NCBI GenBank assembly: GCA_020718965.1
Contig: DYRE01000088.1
Coordinates: forward strand, 1 to 8,273
Direction of reading: 5' to 3'
Source: Desulfomonile tiedjei
GTDB lineage: Bacteria; Desulfobacterota; Desulfomonilia; Desulfomonilales; Desulfomonilaceae
DNA length: 8,273 nucleotides
Within the stretch, counting starts at the first letter, position 1, and every line of letters starts with the position of its first letter. The position numbers and the translations under genes are program-made. Below the pieces are notes generated by a model. That model was given only the letters and a program-made list of their open reading frames with translations. It ran no database searches and was not told the origin of the DNA. Positions 1 through 7,235 of the stretch are shown here, piece after piece.

Positions 1-689
1 TAGTGGTCATTGCGATAATCGCAATTCTGGCATCGTTACTTCTACCGGCCTTAAAAACAGCTAAGGACACCGCCAAGAAGACTCTTTGCTTAAACAATTT
101 GAAACAGTGTGGTTTGGGCATCCACTCTTATGTCGGAGACAGCAACGATTACATGCCTCCTGCCTTCATGGAAGGAACTGGTGCGGGACAGACTTTCAAG
201 GATTTAATGATATCTGGGGATAGCGGTAATGACTATAGTTCAGGCTATATCCCTACTAGAATGCTTGACTGCCCCTCCGACATAACGAGAAAATCAACAG
301 TTGATTTCTGGCCATACTACGGCAGTACCTGCAATTGGACTAGTTACGGATACAATGAACCCGTAGGGGGAAGAATGGGCTCATTTACCACACACACTTT
401 CAACTATCGGCGTATTGCAAGTTTCCGATATCCGTCACTAAACTCAATGATGACGGAATTGGAGCCTGCCAATAAGTTTTATCCCATATGGTATGCGTGC
501 AACGGAACAGATAGTGCTTCCTTTGTAATCGGAGTTCCTCATCATGGGAACGGAGTTAATCATCTTTTTATTGATGGCGCTGCAGGCTTCCGTTCAAAAT
601 CGCAATACGTAAATGAAATGAGATTCGAAGGTGATATATACTATAACGGGAACTGGGGAAATGTCGCCTTCAATTATCGCCCTTATTGA
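1..689 (+). CDS. Pseudopilin-like protein, prepilin N-terminal helix plus H-X9-DG domain (5' partial)
   Basis: The gene is cut by the left window edge. The GTG at 3-5 is not a start. Its frame reads [17 protein letters not shown], the middle of the classic prepilin helix normally preceded by F-T-L-I-E-L-L, and the preceding codon (NTA) fits that Leu. The cleavage site and the conserved Glu at mature position 5 should lie a few codons outside the window. Downstream, [15 protein letters not shown] matches the start of the DUF1559 (SBP_bac_10) globular domain. H181 followed by nine residues and D191-G192 (counted from the GTG; about 543-578) is the H-X9-DG signature of this family. Such proteins are built like type II secretion pseudopilins, with an inner-membrane helix and a periplasmic or surface domain; they occur in large numbers in Lentisphaerota, Planctomycetota and Verrucomicrobiota, and their role is not established. 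The stop is TGA at 687-689, and the next gene begins 22 nt later, suggesting cotranscription. Family membership is confident; function in glycan capture or secretion is inference. Confidence 0.9.
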   Translation, partial: VVIAIIAILASLLLPALKTAKDTAKKTLCLNNLKQCGLGIHSYVGDSNDYMPPAFMEGTGAGQTFKDLMISGDSGNDYSSGYIPTRMLDCPSDITRKSTVDFWPYYGSTCNWTSYGYNEPVGGRMGSFTTHTFNYRRIASFRYPSLNSMMTELEPANKFYPIWYACNGTDSASFVIGVPHHGNGVNHLFIDGAAGFRSKSQYVNEMRFEGDIYYNGNWGNVAFNYRPY

Positions 690-711
690 ACTATTATAAG
701 AGAGAAATGTT

Positions 712-2223
712 ATGAAAATACTGAAGGTTGTGCAAGTACTGTCCATTTTCACAGTGGGTTTTCTTTCACTTGACGCATTTGCGACGAATCTGAGCGAAAA
801 TCTAATCAAGGACGGTGGCATGGAGGAATGGAAAGAGACAGTGCCACAGAATCATTCCATCTGGGGCTATCTTGTCACATCAAAGGTAGAATTGGACAAA
901 AACGATAAAGGAAACCTACTTACTCCTCAAATCCTATCACAATTCTATGAGACAAAATTGATGAGGCCGGAGGAAAAGGATGTTCATTCGGGAAAGAAGG
1001 CCATGCGTCTCGGGGGACAGTTTTATCTTGCCCCCAGTTTTCAGGATGCTTTCAAGACAAAAGATGAAGACATATATATCGTACGCTTCTGGGCAAAAGG
1101 ACAAGGCAAAGCACTCTTGTACCTGCACGTATATGGAAGTGGCATAGCGGAGATTATTGAGACCAAGGGAAAGGTCGAGAATGACCGATGGACCATGATA
1201 GAGGAACATATTGTTATCTCCGGCCCTTCTCCCAGCACGATCTTTCCACGACTGGTCGTGAGTGCCGAAATGCTGATAGACGACATATTTATTGGTAGGG
1301 TATTGCGTGAAGACGAGCAAAAACTGTCTCCTGTCCAGCCGGACTGCCAAGAACGCGTCGCATTCTCATCGGAAACCGTTGAGCCAGTCGTGATCGACGG
1401 AAAGCTTAACGAACCGGCGTGGGGTCAAGCTATTCCTTTTAGTGGATTCCGTAGTATCGGCGATCAGAACTTCCTTTCGGCAATACAACCGTCATTCCGG
1501 GTGCTCTTCAATGTAGAGGCGCTGTATTTCGGGATCGAAATTCCCCTGTCGAATGCTAGTCAGGTTCTGGATGAACTACAATGTCAGCCGTTTCTTGATA
1601 AAGATGGCAAACCTCTACCAAAAAACGATACCTACACCAGTCGTGAATCTATCGAGCTTTTTTTACAGACACCGGGCAAGGGCAATTACATTCAATATGT
1701 TGTTTCCATAGATGGGTATCGCTATGATGGAAACGGAAAGGATGCCCTCTGGAACGGGAATTGGAAGTGCGCAGTTACCGCCACGAACGACCGATGGTTT
1801 CTAGAGATGCGTATTCCTGCGAATGATCTTGGAGTTGAACAAATAGCACCGACGGAGGGTTGGCTGTTGAACCTGTGTTGCAATCTGATATCTGGTGTCT
1901 GCACATGGTCAGCGGTGGGAGGTGCTTTTCACAATCCCGCTTTATTTGGAAAAATGGTCACACAGGATTTTGAAAAATGGAAAACGCTACAACCATTATT
2001 GCGAATGAAAAAGAAAGCGGAAATCCTTCAGGCATCCGGAACGATTCGTCCTCTATACGTCGAACGATTGGCCAACGCCGATGCGTTTTTGCCCGATACA
2101 GGACAAAACGGAAAAACCCTTGATTGGGAAGTTGTCACACGCGCTTATTCCCAGATTAATTATACAGGCTATACATATCGTTGCGCGGAAGAGGAAATTC
2201 GCTATCTAAATTTCTTTCAATAA
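712..2223 (+). CDS. Secreted carbohydrate-binding protein (CBM4/9-like plus CBM9/DOMON-like modules, no catalytic domain)
   Basis: 503 aa. The start ATG has a modest AAGAGAG upstream (698-704). Residues 1-24 form a signal peptide: K2/K5, a hydrophobic core and a likely signal peptidase I site after A22-F23-A24. Residues about 25-205 look like a CBM4/9-type jelly roll: NLIKDGGMEEW at its start, HSGKKAMRLGG, IVRFWAKGQGKA and a closing MLIDDIFIG. Residues about 214-410 resemble the family 9 carbohydrate-binding (DOMON-like) fold, with the typical opening VVIDGKLNEPAW (226-237), then ESIELFLQTPG, YVVSIDGYRYD and WFLEMRIPANDLG. The segment where many members have an N-F-x-R type motif reads LLNLCCNLISGVCTW here, so the ligand site may differ. 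The last about 90 residues are mixed helical with no recognised domain. No glycosidase motif is visible, so it probably binds glycans outside the cytoplasm for the enzyme encoded 24 nt downstream. Domain calls come from motif resemblance; the ligand is unknown. Confidence 0.8.
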   Translation: MKILKVVQVLSIFTVGFLSLDAFATNLSENLIKDGGMEEWKETVPQNHSIWGYLVTSKVELDKNDKGNLLTPQILSQFYETKLMRPEEKDVHSGKKAMRLGGQFYLAPSFQDAFKTKDEDIYIVRFWAKGQGKALLYLHVYGSGIAEIIETKGKVENDRWTMIEEHIVISGPSPSTIFPRLVVSAEMLIDDIFIGRVLREDEQKLSPVQPDCQERVAFSSETVEPVVIDGKLNEPAWGQAIPFSGFRSIGDQNFLSAIQPSFRVLFNVEALYFGIEIPLSNASQVLDELQCQPFLDKDGKPLPKNDTYTSRESIELFLQTPGKGNYIQYVVSIDGYRYDGNGKDALWNGNWKCAVTATNDRWFLEMRIPANDLGVEQIAPTEGWLLNLCCNLISGVCTWSAVGGAFHNPALFGKMVTQDFEKWKTLQPLLRMKKKAEILQASGTIRPLYVERLANADAFLPDTGQNGKTLDWEVVTRAYSQINYTGYTYRCAEEEIRYLNFFQ

Positions 2224-2247
2224 CTAACAGTAAACAGGAGAGTCATT

Positions 2248-5200
2248 ATGAAGATGAGGAACACGATTGTCGGGTTGCTTATCATTTTTTTGATGAAGCC
2301 AGCCTTGGTGTTCTCGTCGGGAACCATCACAGAATATTCCCGCGAATTGCCGCCGAATTACCGGTACAACAACATGGTCATGGGCAACCAGCCGGGTAGC
2401 CTGTTTGGTCCGCGAATTGCCTGGGCAGAGCCATATGCGCTGGGTAAACTTAAACTACTCATCATTCTGCCGATTGATGCTTCTCACGAAGCTGTCGAGT
2501 TGCGTTCCCGTATCCCGGCAGATATAAGTTTGATTACCCCCACGAAATATGACCAATGGTTTGACGGGAAAGAAGGTGACAATTGGATATCGCCTTCCAA
2601 GGATATTCTCAACAATACCGCAAACCGCCTGCTTGGTCTAGGGTATCACTATGATGCGATAATTATCGGGAAAGTTCGCTGGAGTATAATTCCTCTGGAA
2701 ATTAGGAACAAGGTATTGGAAAAAGTGAAAGGCGGTACGGCGCTGGTGTGGATTTCACCGTGGGATGTCGAAGATGACCTGCGCAAGCAGATGGGATTGA
2801 GCGAGCCCGATAATTCACTTGCCAAGAAGATCCGATCAACAGTACCACTGGGTATTTTACCATTGGACTTTACGTATAAAAAAACCTTGCCCAATTCCAT
2901 TGCGGCGCGGCGAGTCGGTCCTCTGGAGATTCGCATTGGCAAGCTCGGAAGTGGTAATGTGGTTTGCTTGGACTATCAGGATCGCCTGGGCGAGCAACAG
3001 CACCAAAAGGATTTTCGTACCGTCCATGAAATGGAACCGTGGCGTAGTTATTCCGATGCAATCTCTCTCTCTCCGTTTGTGGCTGATGACGAGCTCTATT
3101 ACGACTATTATTTCTCCATCCTGGGCAAAGCACTCTATCATGCTTCGGGTAAGACGACCACGGCTGCGGTGCACGCGCAAGAGCCTCTCGTCACCGTGGA
3201 ACGCCAAAAGCTGCCATCATCCCCGTTGTCCTTTTCCATTGAGCTTAGTGAACAGGAATTACGCGACTGGTCGGTGGTGTATGAAGTGAGGGATCGCCAT
3301 AATAGAGTTATCAATAAAGGGGCCGTAGGCAATCTCGATTTTATCGGACATACGGCGCGTTTCTCACTCCCTTTGCCGCAACTGTCCCAAGGCACATACG
3401 TGGTGGATGTCTGGGCCTTACAGCGTGGTGCCGTCCTCGACTGGGCATCTGCGGCACTCATTGTAACTGACACTAAATATCTGGACTCCATACAGCCGGA
3501 GAAAGAATATTTTGCGCATAATGATCGCATCGGCGGGACGGTGAAATTCGCAACCCCCCTTACGAAAGATTTGTCGGTGATCGTAGAATTATGGGACAGC
3601 TATAGTCGCCTCGTAGCGATAGCTGAGCTTGAGGACGGAAACGGGAAATTTGAGTTTCCCCCCATCGCTAATCCTTTGTCCCGCATCTACCATCTAGTGG
3701 CATGTGTGAAGGAGAACGGTTTCGTGATCGACCAAGCGGATGTCTGGGTAGGATTGCCAAACAACACGCTCGATGACTATCAGGTCTTTGTCTGGGCGAA
3801 TGCCGTTAATACACGCATCAACCGAAAATTAATGCACCAGTATAAACAAAACGCGGTCTCCGGTTATTACGATCTGATCACATGGCTACCTCGCGAGCTG
3901 ATCTTCGAATCCGCCGATGCTCTCGCGCGTAACAACCTTCTCGCCCTTCCGTATTGTTACGGAAGTTGGAATTTCTGTATCAGCCCCAAATCAACACTTG
4001 AAAACCAGCTGAAGTCACGTAAGATGGAAGTTTATCCTCCACGCGTCGAGGCGTACCGGCGTTATGGAACCATAGCCTACAGTACCAGCGAGGAAAGCTA
4101 CATCAGTCGCGATGAAAAAGCGTGGGACAATCCTGATGCACTCAACGACTATCACCTATACCTTAAAGATCGCTACGGAGATATAATGAATTTGAATCAG
4201 GTATGGGGAACAAAATTCAACAACTTCGACGACATTAGTCTCATTTCCTTCATGACAGCGAAAACGAGCCACCAGGCAACACGCTGGATGGAGCAAGAAT
4301 TGCATAAGATTGACCGTTTCAATATGGTAGAAGAGATTACATTTCAGACAATACAGAATATGGATCCCGGTGCCCGCGTTTCACTTGACTGCCAGGGGGG
4401 GATGGATTTCGACTGGCCTCGAATGGCGAAGATTATTCGTGCCGGTTCTCAGACTCCGCTGGCACCATTCCGCGCTGATGTTAATTTCTATACTACTTGG
4501 ACCGGCTATTATCCATGTTTTGGAGCAAACTGGATTGGCGAATACATGATGCGCATCCCCCCATGGCAAAAGCTCTTTCAAGGCGGAAGGCACATCCTAT
4601 GGTGGCCTGGAACAATGTTTTCGGCTGACCTCTGCGAACCGCTACAGTGCACACGGCAGGCTATAGAGGAATACCGAGAATTAGAAAATGGTATTGGCAA
4701 ACTTCTCATTTCTAGCCACAAGAAAGTCGATCCGATCCTCCTTTTCTGGTCAAACTCCTCCTATTACGCTGGAATCATGTATCCCGGAGAGCTGACCTGG
4801 GAGATGGCGCGTGAACACTTTGAATATCTTTTCCAACGGATTGGATTCGATTACCAGGCCGTGGGGGCCGAGTTCATAGAGGAATCACTGGAGTATAGTG
4901 AACAACAACGCGTGCTACTCCTGCCTGCATGCCAGGCCATTTCGCGCAAGGGCGTAAAAAAGATCAGGACGTTTGCTGAAGCTGGTGGTCTTGTTATCGC
5001 GGACTACCCTCCTGCCACGCTGGACGAATATCTCCGCCCGTACGGCGCAACCTCGACGAGCGAATGCACCTTTGAAACCTGTCCGAAATGCCAAGGCAAG
5101 AAACGCGTTGAAATCAACATGGTCTGGCAGGCATGCCCCGTCTGCGGTGGCACTGGTCAAATTATTAAAGGTGAAAACGCTCCCAACCAAAGCCTTTTAG

Positions 5201-5892
5201 AAGATGTGTTTGATTTCAGCAGACAAAGTATCAGAAAGATAGGAAAGGGCTACGGCCTTTTCCTCAAAGGATCCCCGGTCCGCCGTGAAGAGTGGGGTGC
5301 TATTCGTAAAAGTTTAATTGAAAATGCATCTATCCAGAGCGACATTGAAGTCCAGGATACACTGGGCAATCTGCGGACTGATGTCCAATCCTACGTCTTT
5401 GACAACGGACGCGCGATTTTTCTGGGAATTATTCCGGATCGCACGTTGAATAATCCACCCGGAGAAAAGTTGACAGTAAAACTTAAAAGCCAAATGCATG
5501 TATATGATGTGCGCCGCCAGCAATATCTCGGGAAAACGGATTTGTTGAAATCCGCTATATTGCTGAACGAGGCAAAATTGTTGGCATTCCTGCCAGAACG
5601 GATCGAAGGGTTAAACATATCCCTGTCCAAGAAATCTGGAAGGCCTGGCGATGTGATGGAAATCAGCGGGGAACTCTTACCCAAATCACTTAAGGATTCC
5701 AAAATGGTTGTTAGGATCGAAATCACCAAAAATGGAAAAATTCAGGAGGCTTATACGAAAAACTTGTCCTTCAATGGTTCTTTCACATATCCCATTCCAT
5801 TGGCACTGAATCAGATGTCTGGAAACTATCACGTGAAAATTTCTGAAATCATCTCGGGATACACTCAAGAGATCGTGTATGTCGTGGAATAG
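2248..5892 (+). CDS. Large secreted GH42-like (beta-galactosidase-type) multidomain glycoside hydrolase
   Basis: 1214 aa, well above the 650-700 aa of ordinary GH42 enzymes. AGGAG at 2236-2240 supports the ATG. Residues 1-24 resemble a signal peptide (hydrophobic VGLLIIFL, possible cleavage near S23/S24). Residues about 67-250 look like a Rossmann/GATase-like domain (KLLIILPID, YDAIIIG, GGTALVWISPWD). Residues about 310-500 look like two beta-sandwich (macroglobulin/Ig-like) modules. Residues about 510-810 form the probable TIM barrel: YLKDRYGDIMNLNQVWG (638-654) is close to the GH42 segment where a kYG...LN..WG pattern recurs, and GGRHILWW (779-786) fits the late-barrel strand. Likely catalytic residues are E615 or E616 (STSEESY) as acid/base and E765 (WIGEY) as nucleophile; this assignment is tentative. 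Residues about 827-930 match the GATase-like beta-galactosidase trimerisation domain (DPILLFWSNSSYYAG, VLLLPACQAIS, AGGLVIADY). A four-cysteine insert follows (945-970), then beta-rich C-terminal modules to 1214. It probably acts outside the cytoplasm on galactosides or related glycans; specificity is unknown. Confidence 0.75.
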   Translation: MKMRNTIVGLLIIFLMKPALVFSSGTITEYSRELPPNYRYNNMVMGNQPGSLFGPRIAWAEPYALGKLKLLIILPIDASHEAVELRSRIPADISLITPTKYDQWFDGKEGDNWISPSKDILNNTANRLLGLGYHYDAIIIGKVRWSIIPLEIRNKVLEKVKGGTALVWISPWDVEDDLRKQMGLSEPDNSLAKKIRSTVPLGILPLDFTYKKTLPNSIAARRVGPLEIRIGKLGSGNVVCLDYQDRLGEQQHQKDFRTVHEMEPWRSYSDAISLSPFVADDELYYDYYFSILGKALYHASGKTTTAAVHAQEPLVTVERQKLPSSPLSFSIELSEQELRDWSVVYEVRDRHNRVINKGAVGNLDFIGHTARFSLPLPQLSQGTYVVDVWALQRGAVLDWASAALIVTDTKYLDSIQPEKEYFAHNDRIGGTVKFATPLTKDLSVIVELWDSYSRLVAIAELEDGNGKFEFPPIANPLSRIYHLVACVKENGFVIDQADVWVGLPNNTLDDYQVFVWANAVNTRINRKLMHQYKQNAVSGYYDLITWLPRELIFESADALARNNLLALPYCYGSWNFCISPKSTLENQLKSRKMEVYPPRVEAYRRYGTIAYSTSEESYISRDEKAWDNPDALNDYHLYLKDRYGDIMNLNQVWGTKFNNFDDISLISFMTAKTSHQATRWMEQELHKIDRFNMVEEITFQTIQNMDPGARVSLDCQGGMDFDWPRMAKIIRAGSQTPLAPFRADVNFYTTWTGYYPCFGANWIGEYMMRIPPWQKLFQGGRHILWWPGTMFSADLCEPLQCTRQAIEEYRELENGIGKLLISSHKKVDPILLFWSNSSYYAGIMYPGELTWEMAREHFEYLFQRIGFDYQAVGAEFIEESLEYSEQQRVLLLPACQAISRKGVKKIRTFAEAGGLVIADYPPATLDEYLRPYGATSTSECTFETCPKCQGKKRVEINMVWQACPVCGGTGQIIKGENAPNQSLLEDVFDFSRQSIRKIGKGYGLFLKGSPVRREEWGAIRKSLIENASIQSDIEVQDTLGNLRTDVQSYVFDNGRAIFLGIIPDRTLNNPPGEKLTVKLKSQMHVYDVRRQQYLGKTDLLKSAILLNEAKLLAFLPERIEGLNISLSKKSGRPGDVMEISGELLPKSLKDSKMVVRIEITKNGKIQEAYTKNLSFNGSFTYPIPLALNQMSGNYHVKISEIISGYTQEIVYVVE
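5080..5157 (+). other. DnaJ-type zinc-knuckle-like insert within the GH42-like protein
   Basis: Codons 945-970 of the GH42-like protein contain C945-P-K-C948-Q-G, a 14-residue spacer between C948 and C963, then C963-P-V-C966-G-G-T-G. Two CxxCxG repeats of this kind are the zinc-binding pattern of the DnaJ cysteine-rich domain, which has four copies; here there is one pair, enough for one tetrahedral zinc site. A further cysteine, C940, lies just upstream. The insert follows the strand and loop of the GATase-like trimerisation domain (VIADYPPATLDEYLRPYG), so it probably forms an external loop. The metal-site reading is inference from spacing; in an exported protein the cysteines could form disulfides instead. 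Confidence 0.65.
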
Positions 5893-5907
5893 TATCAAAA
5901 TTAAAAT

Positions 5908-5912
5908 AGGAG
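5908..5912 (+). promoter_or_regulatory. Ribosome binding site fixing the fucosidase start
   Basis: AGGAG lies 7 nt before the ATG at 5920. An in-frame TAA at 5902-5904 closes the frame upstream, so no N-terminal extension carrying a signal peptide is possible. This makes the lack of an export signal in the fucosidase a real property rather than a start-calling error. Confidence 0.8.
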
Positions 5913-5919
5913 CTACGAC

Positions 5920-7095
5920 ATGAAAAAATCTCAAGCATGGTTCAGAAATGCCGGGGTTGGCATCTTCATTCACTGGGGCGTGTATTCGGTGATCGGCCGC
6001 GGCGAATGGGCGATGCAACAGGAACAGATCCCACTCGACGAGTATGATAGGAATATCGAAAAATTCCGTGCCGAAAAATATGATCCAAACGAATGGGCAC
6101 AGCTTGCGAAATTCGCAAATATGCGCTATATGGTCATGACCACCAAGCATCATGACGGATTTTGCCTCTTTAATACCGCCACCACAGATCGCAACGCCAT
6201 CAGACAGGGACCGAAACGAGATCTAGTCAAAGACTATGTTAAAGCATGCCGTAAACACGGTCTCAAGGTAGGCTTGTATTTTTCTTGGCCGGACTGGAGC
6301 ATCCAGGCCTTCAACGACGGTCCGGAGAAAGACCAGAAAACATGGACGGAATATGTTAAACTCATACACACGCAGGTCAGGGAACTGTGTTCCAACTACG
6401 GAAAGATTGATCTTCTGTGGTACGACCAGGCCCCGAACATGAATGGCAAACAGTTCATGACAACCGAACTGCTCCACTCCATCGAACTCAACGCCATGGT
6501 GCGGAAGTTGCAACCAGACATCCTGATAAATGACCGATCATTGCTACCGGAGGATTTTTACACTGCGGAACAACATGCCAAACCGCCTAAAAATCCAAAA
6601 CGCCTATGGGAGGCGTGCATGACCATGAACAGGCACTGGGGATATTTCCCTGCCGATGACATCTACAAGTCCGCAAAGGAAATCGTGCATACTCTGACTG
6701 GTATCGCCTCAAACCGTGGCAATATGCTTCTCAATATCGGGCCGAAACCGGACGGCACAATCGGCGAACCTGAACGGCATCGCTTGAAATCAATCGGCAA
6801 CTGGCTGAATCTACATCGCGAAGCAGTTGATAATGTATCTCCTTGTCCGTCCGTAAATAGTGGCACCTATGGTTGCTCCTCCTCAAAAAACGAAAACGTC
6901 TATCTCTACGTGCACTGGTGGCACGGCACTTCAATTACAATCGCGAATTGCGCAACAGATTTCAGTTCCGGCGTGATACTTGGAACAAATCAAACGGTGA
7001 CTATCCAACGCAAGGGTAGACACGTCAAGCTACTGGATCTTCCGACTTCTCCACCTGATCAGCTTTGCACTGTGATTAAGTTGACCTCAACTTAA
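5920..7095 (+). CDS. GH29 alpha-L-fucosidase, apparently cytoplasmic
   Basis: 391 aa. It hydrolyses terminal alpha-L-fucose from glycans by a retaining double-displacement mechanism (family knowledge). Visible GH29 landmarks in order: WFRNAGVGIFIHWGVYS (7-23) with the fucose-contacting H18-W19-G20; KHHDGF (76-81); KVGLYFSWPDW; DLLWYDQ with D169 as the expected nucleophile; ILINDR; WEACMTMNRHWGY (230-242), the conserved block preceding the late barrel, in which E231 is a candidate acid/base; and NRGNMLLNIGPKPDGTI. The last about 75 residues form a small beta-sandwich tail. The protein begins only six residues before the catalytic domain and has no signal peptide, unlike the two genes upstream. 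It lies 27 nt after the GH42-like gene, so cotranscription is likely. The expected substrate is an imported fucosylated oligosaccharide. The residue after D169 is Gln, where Gly is common. Family assignment is secure; linkage preference and catalytic acid are not settled. Confidence 0.95.
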   Translation: MKKSQAWFRNAGVGIFIHWGVYSVIGRGEWAMQQEQIPLDEYDRNIEKFRAEKYDPNEWAQLAKFANMRYMVMTTKHHDGFCLFNTATTDRNAIRQGPKRDLVKDYVKACRKHGLKVGLYFSWPDWSIQAFNDGPEKDQKTWTEYVKLIHTQVRELCSNYGKIDLLWYDQAPNMNGKQFMTTELLHSIELNAMVRKLQPDILINDRSLLPEDFYTAEQHAKPPKNPKRLWEACMTMNRHWGYFPADDIYKSAKEIVHTLTGIASNRGNMLLNIGPKPDGTIGEPERHRLKSIGNWLNLHREAVDNVSPCPSVNSGTYGCSSSKNENVYLYVHWWHGTSITIANCATDFSSGVILGTNQTVTIQRKGRHVKLLDLPTSPPDQLCTVIKLTST

Positions 7096-7096
7096 T

Positions 7097-7103
7097 AAGG
7101 AGG
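7097..7103 (+). promoter_or_regulatory. Strong Shine-Dalgarno AAGGAGG with no standard start codon at proper distance
   Basis: AAGGAGG begins 2 nt after the fucosidase stop codon and is the best ribosome binding site in the window. No ATG, GTG or TTG lies 4-12 nt downstream. At 9 nt spacing, position 7113 holds AAG, one substitution (A7114T) from ATG, in the frame that runs open into the next gene. Nearest standard codons in that frame are TTG 7125 (21 nt away), TTG 7158 and ATG 7236. Confidence 0.7.
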
Positions 7104-7112
7104 AATAAATCT

Positions 7113-7235
7113 AAGTTTTGCAAGTTGATAGAGAATAATGAAACAGCCCTTGCGTATTTGAGTCACCTTCGTTTAGATACTACAACGCGACATGCTAAAT
7201 ATCTAGGAAAAAATTATAAAAAAAAGATTGAAACA
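7113..7235 (+). other. Open, protein-like extension upstream of the last gene's first in-frame ATG
   Basis: This stretch is in frame with the ATG at 7236. The frame has no stop from 7080 onward, whereas the other two forward frames are closed by several stops here. The 41 codons read as a plausible helical N-terminus (KFCKLIENNETALAYLSH, then RLDTTTRHAKYLG and a lysine-rich KNYKKKIETM). It is more A+T-rich than the flanking genes. It may be the true N-terminus of the downstream protein with a damaged or non-standard start, or a 140-nt intergenic gap that happens to be open. Confidence 0.5.

Noticed and set aside
3..5. GTG as the start codon of the first gene
   Set aside because: It lies inside the prepilin transmembrane helix (V-V-I-A-I-I-A); the cleavage motif and true start must be upstream of the window.
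937..1350. Minus-strand open frame of 137 codons
   Set aside because: It is opposite the CBM protein's first domain, whose motifs are clear; there is no SD or family resemblance.
2819..3289. Alternative + frame of 156 codons inside the GH42-like gene
   Set aside because: Its translation is rich in Arg, Trp and Ser, as typical of an out-of-frame reading, and the GH42-like frame is continuous through it.
5686..6153. Minus-strand open frame of 155 codons spanning the GH42-like/fucosidase junction
   Set aside because: It overlaps the secure GH29 N-terminus and the SD of that gene; its translation is low in recognisable features.
7138..7161. Seven-codon leader peptide (MKQPLRI)
   Set aside because: Its SD is weak, it is very short, and there is no attenuator-like hairpin or repeated codon to support a regulatory role.
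7125..7186. Promoter in the gap before the last gene (TTGATA or TTGCGT with TAGATA/TACAAC)
   Set aside because: No pair combines good -35 and -10 matches with 16-18 nt spacing; such matches are expected by chance in A/T-rich sequence.
7174..7205. Inverted repeat TAGATA...TATCTA as a terminator
   Set aside because: The stem is only 6 A/T-rich pairs with a 20-nt loop and is followed by A runs rather than T runs on the + strand; it also lies in an open frame.
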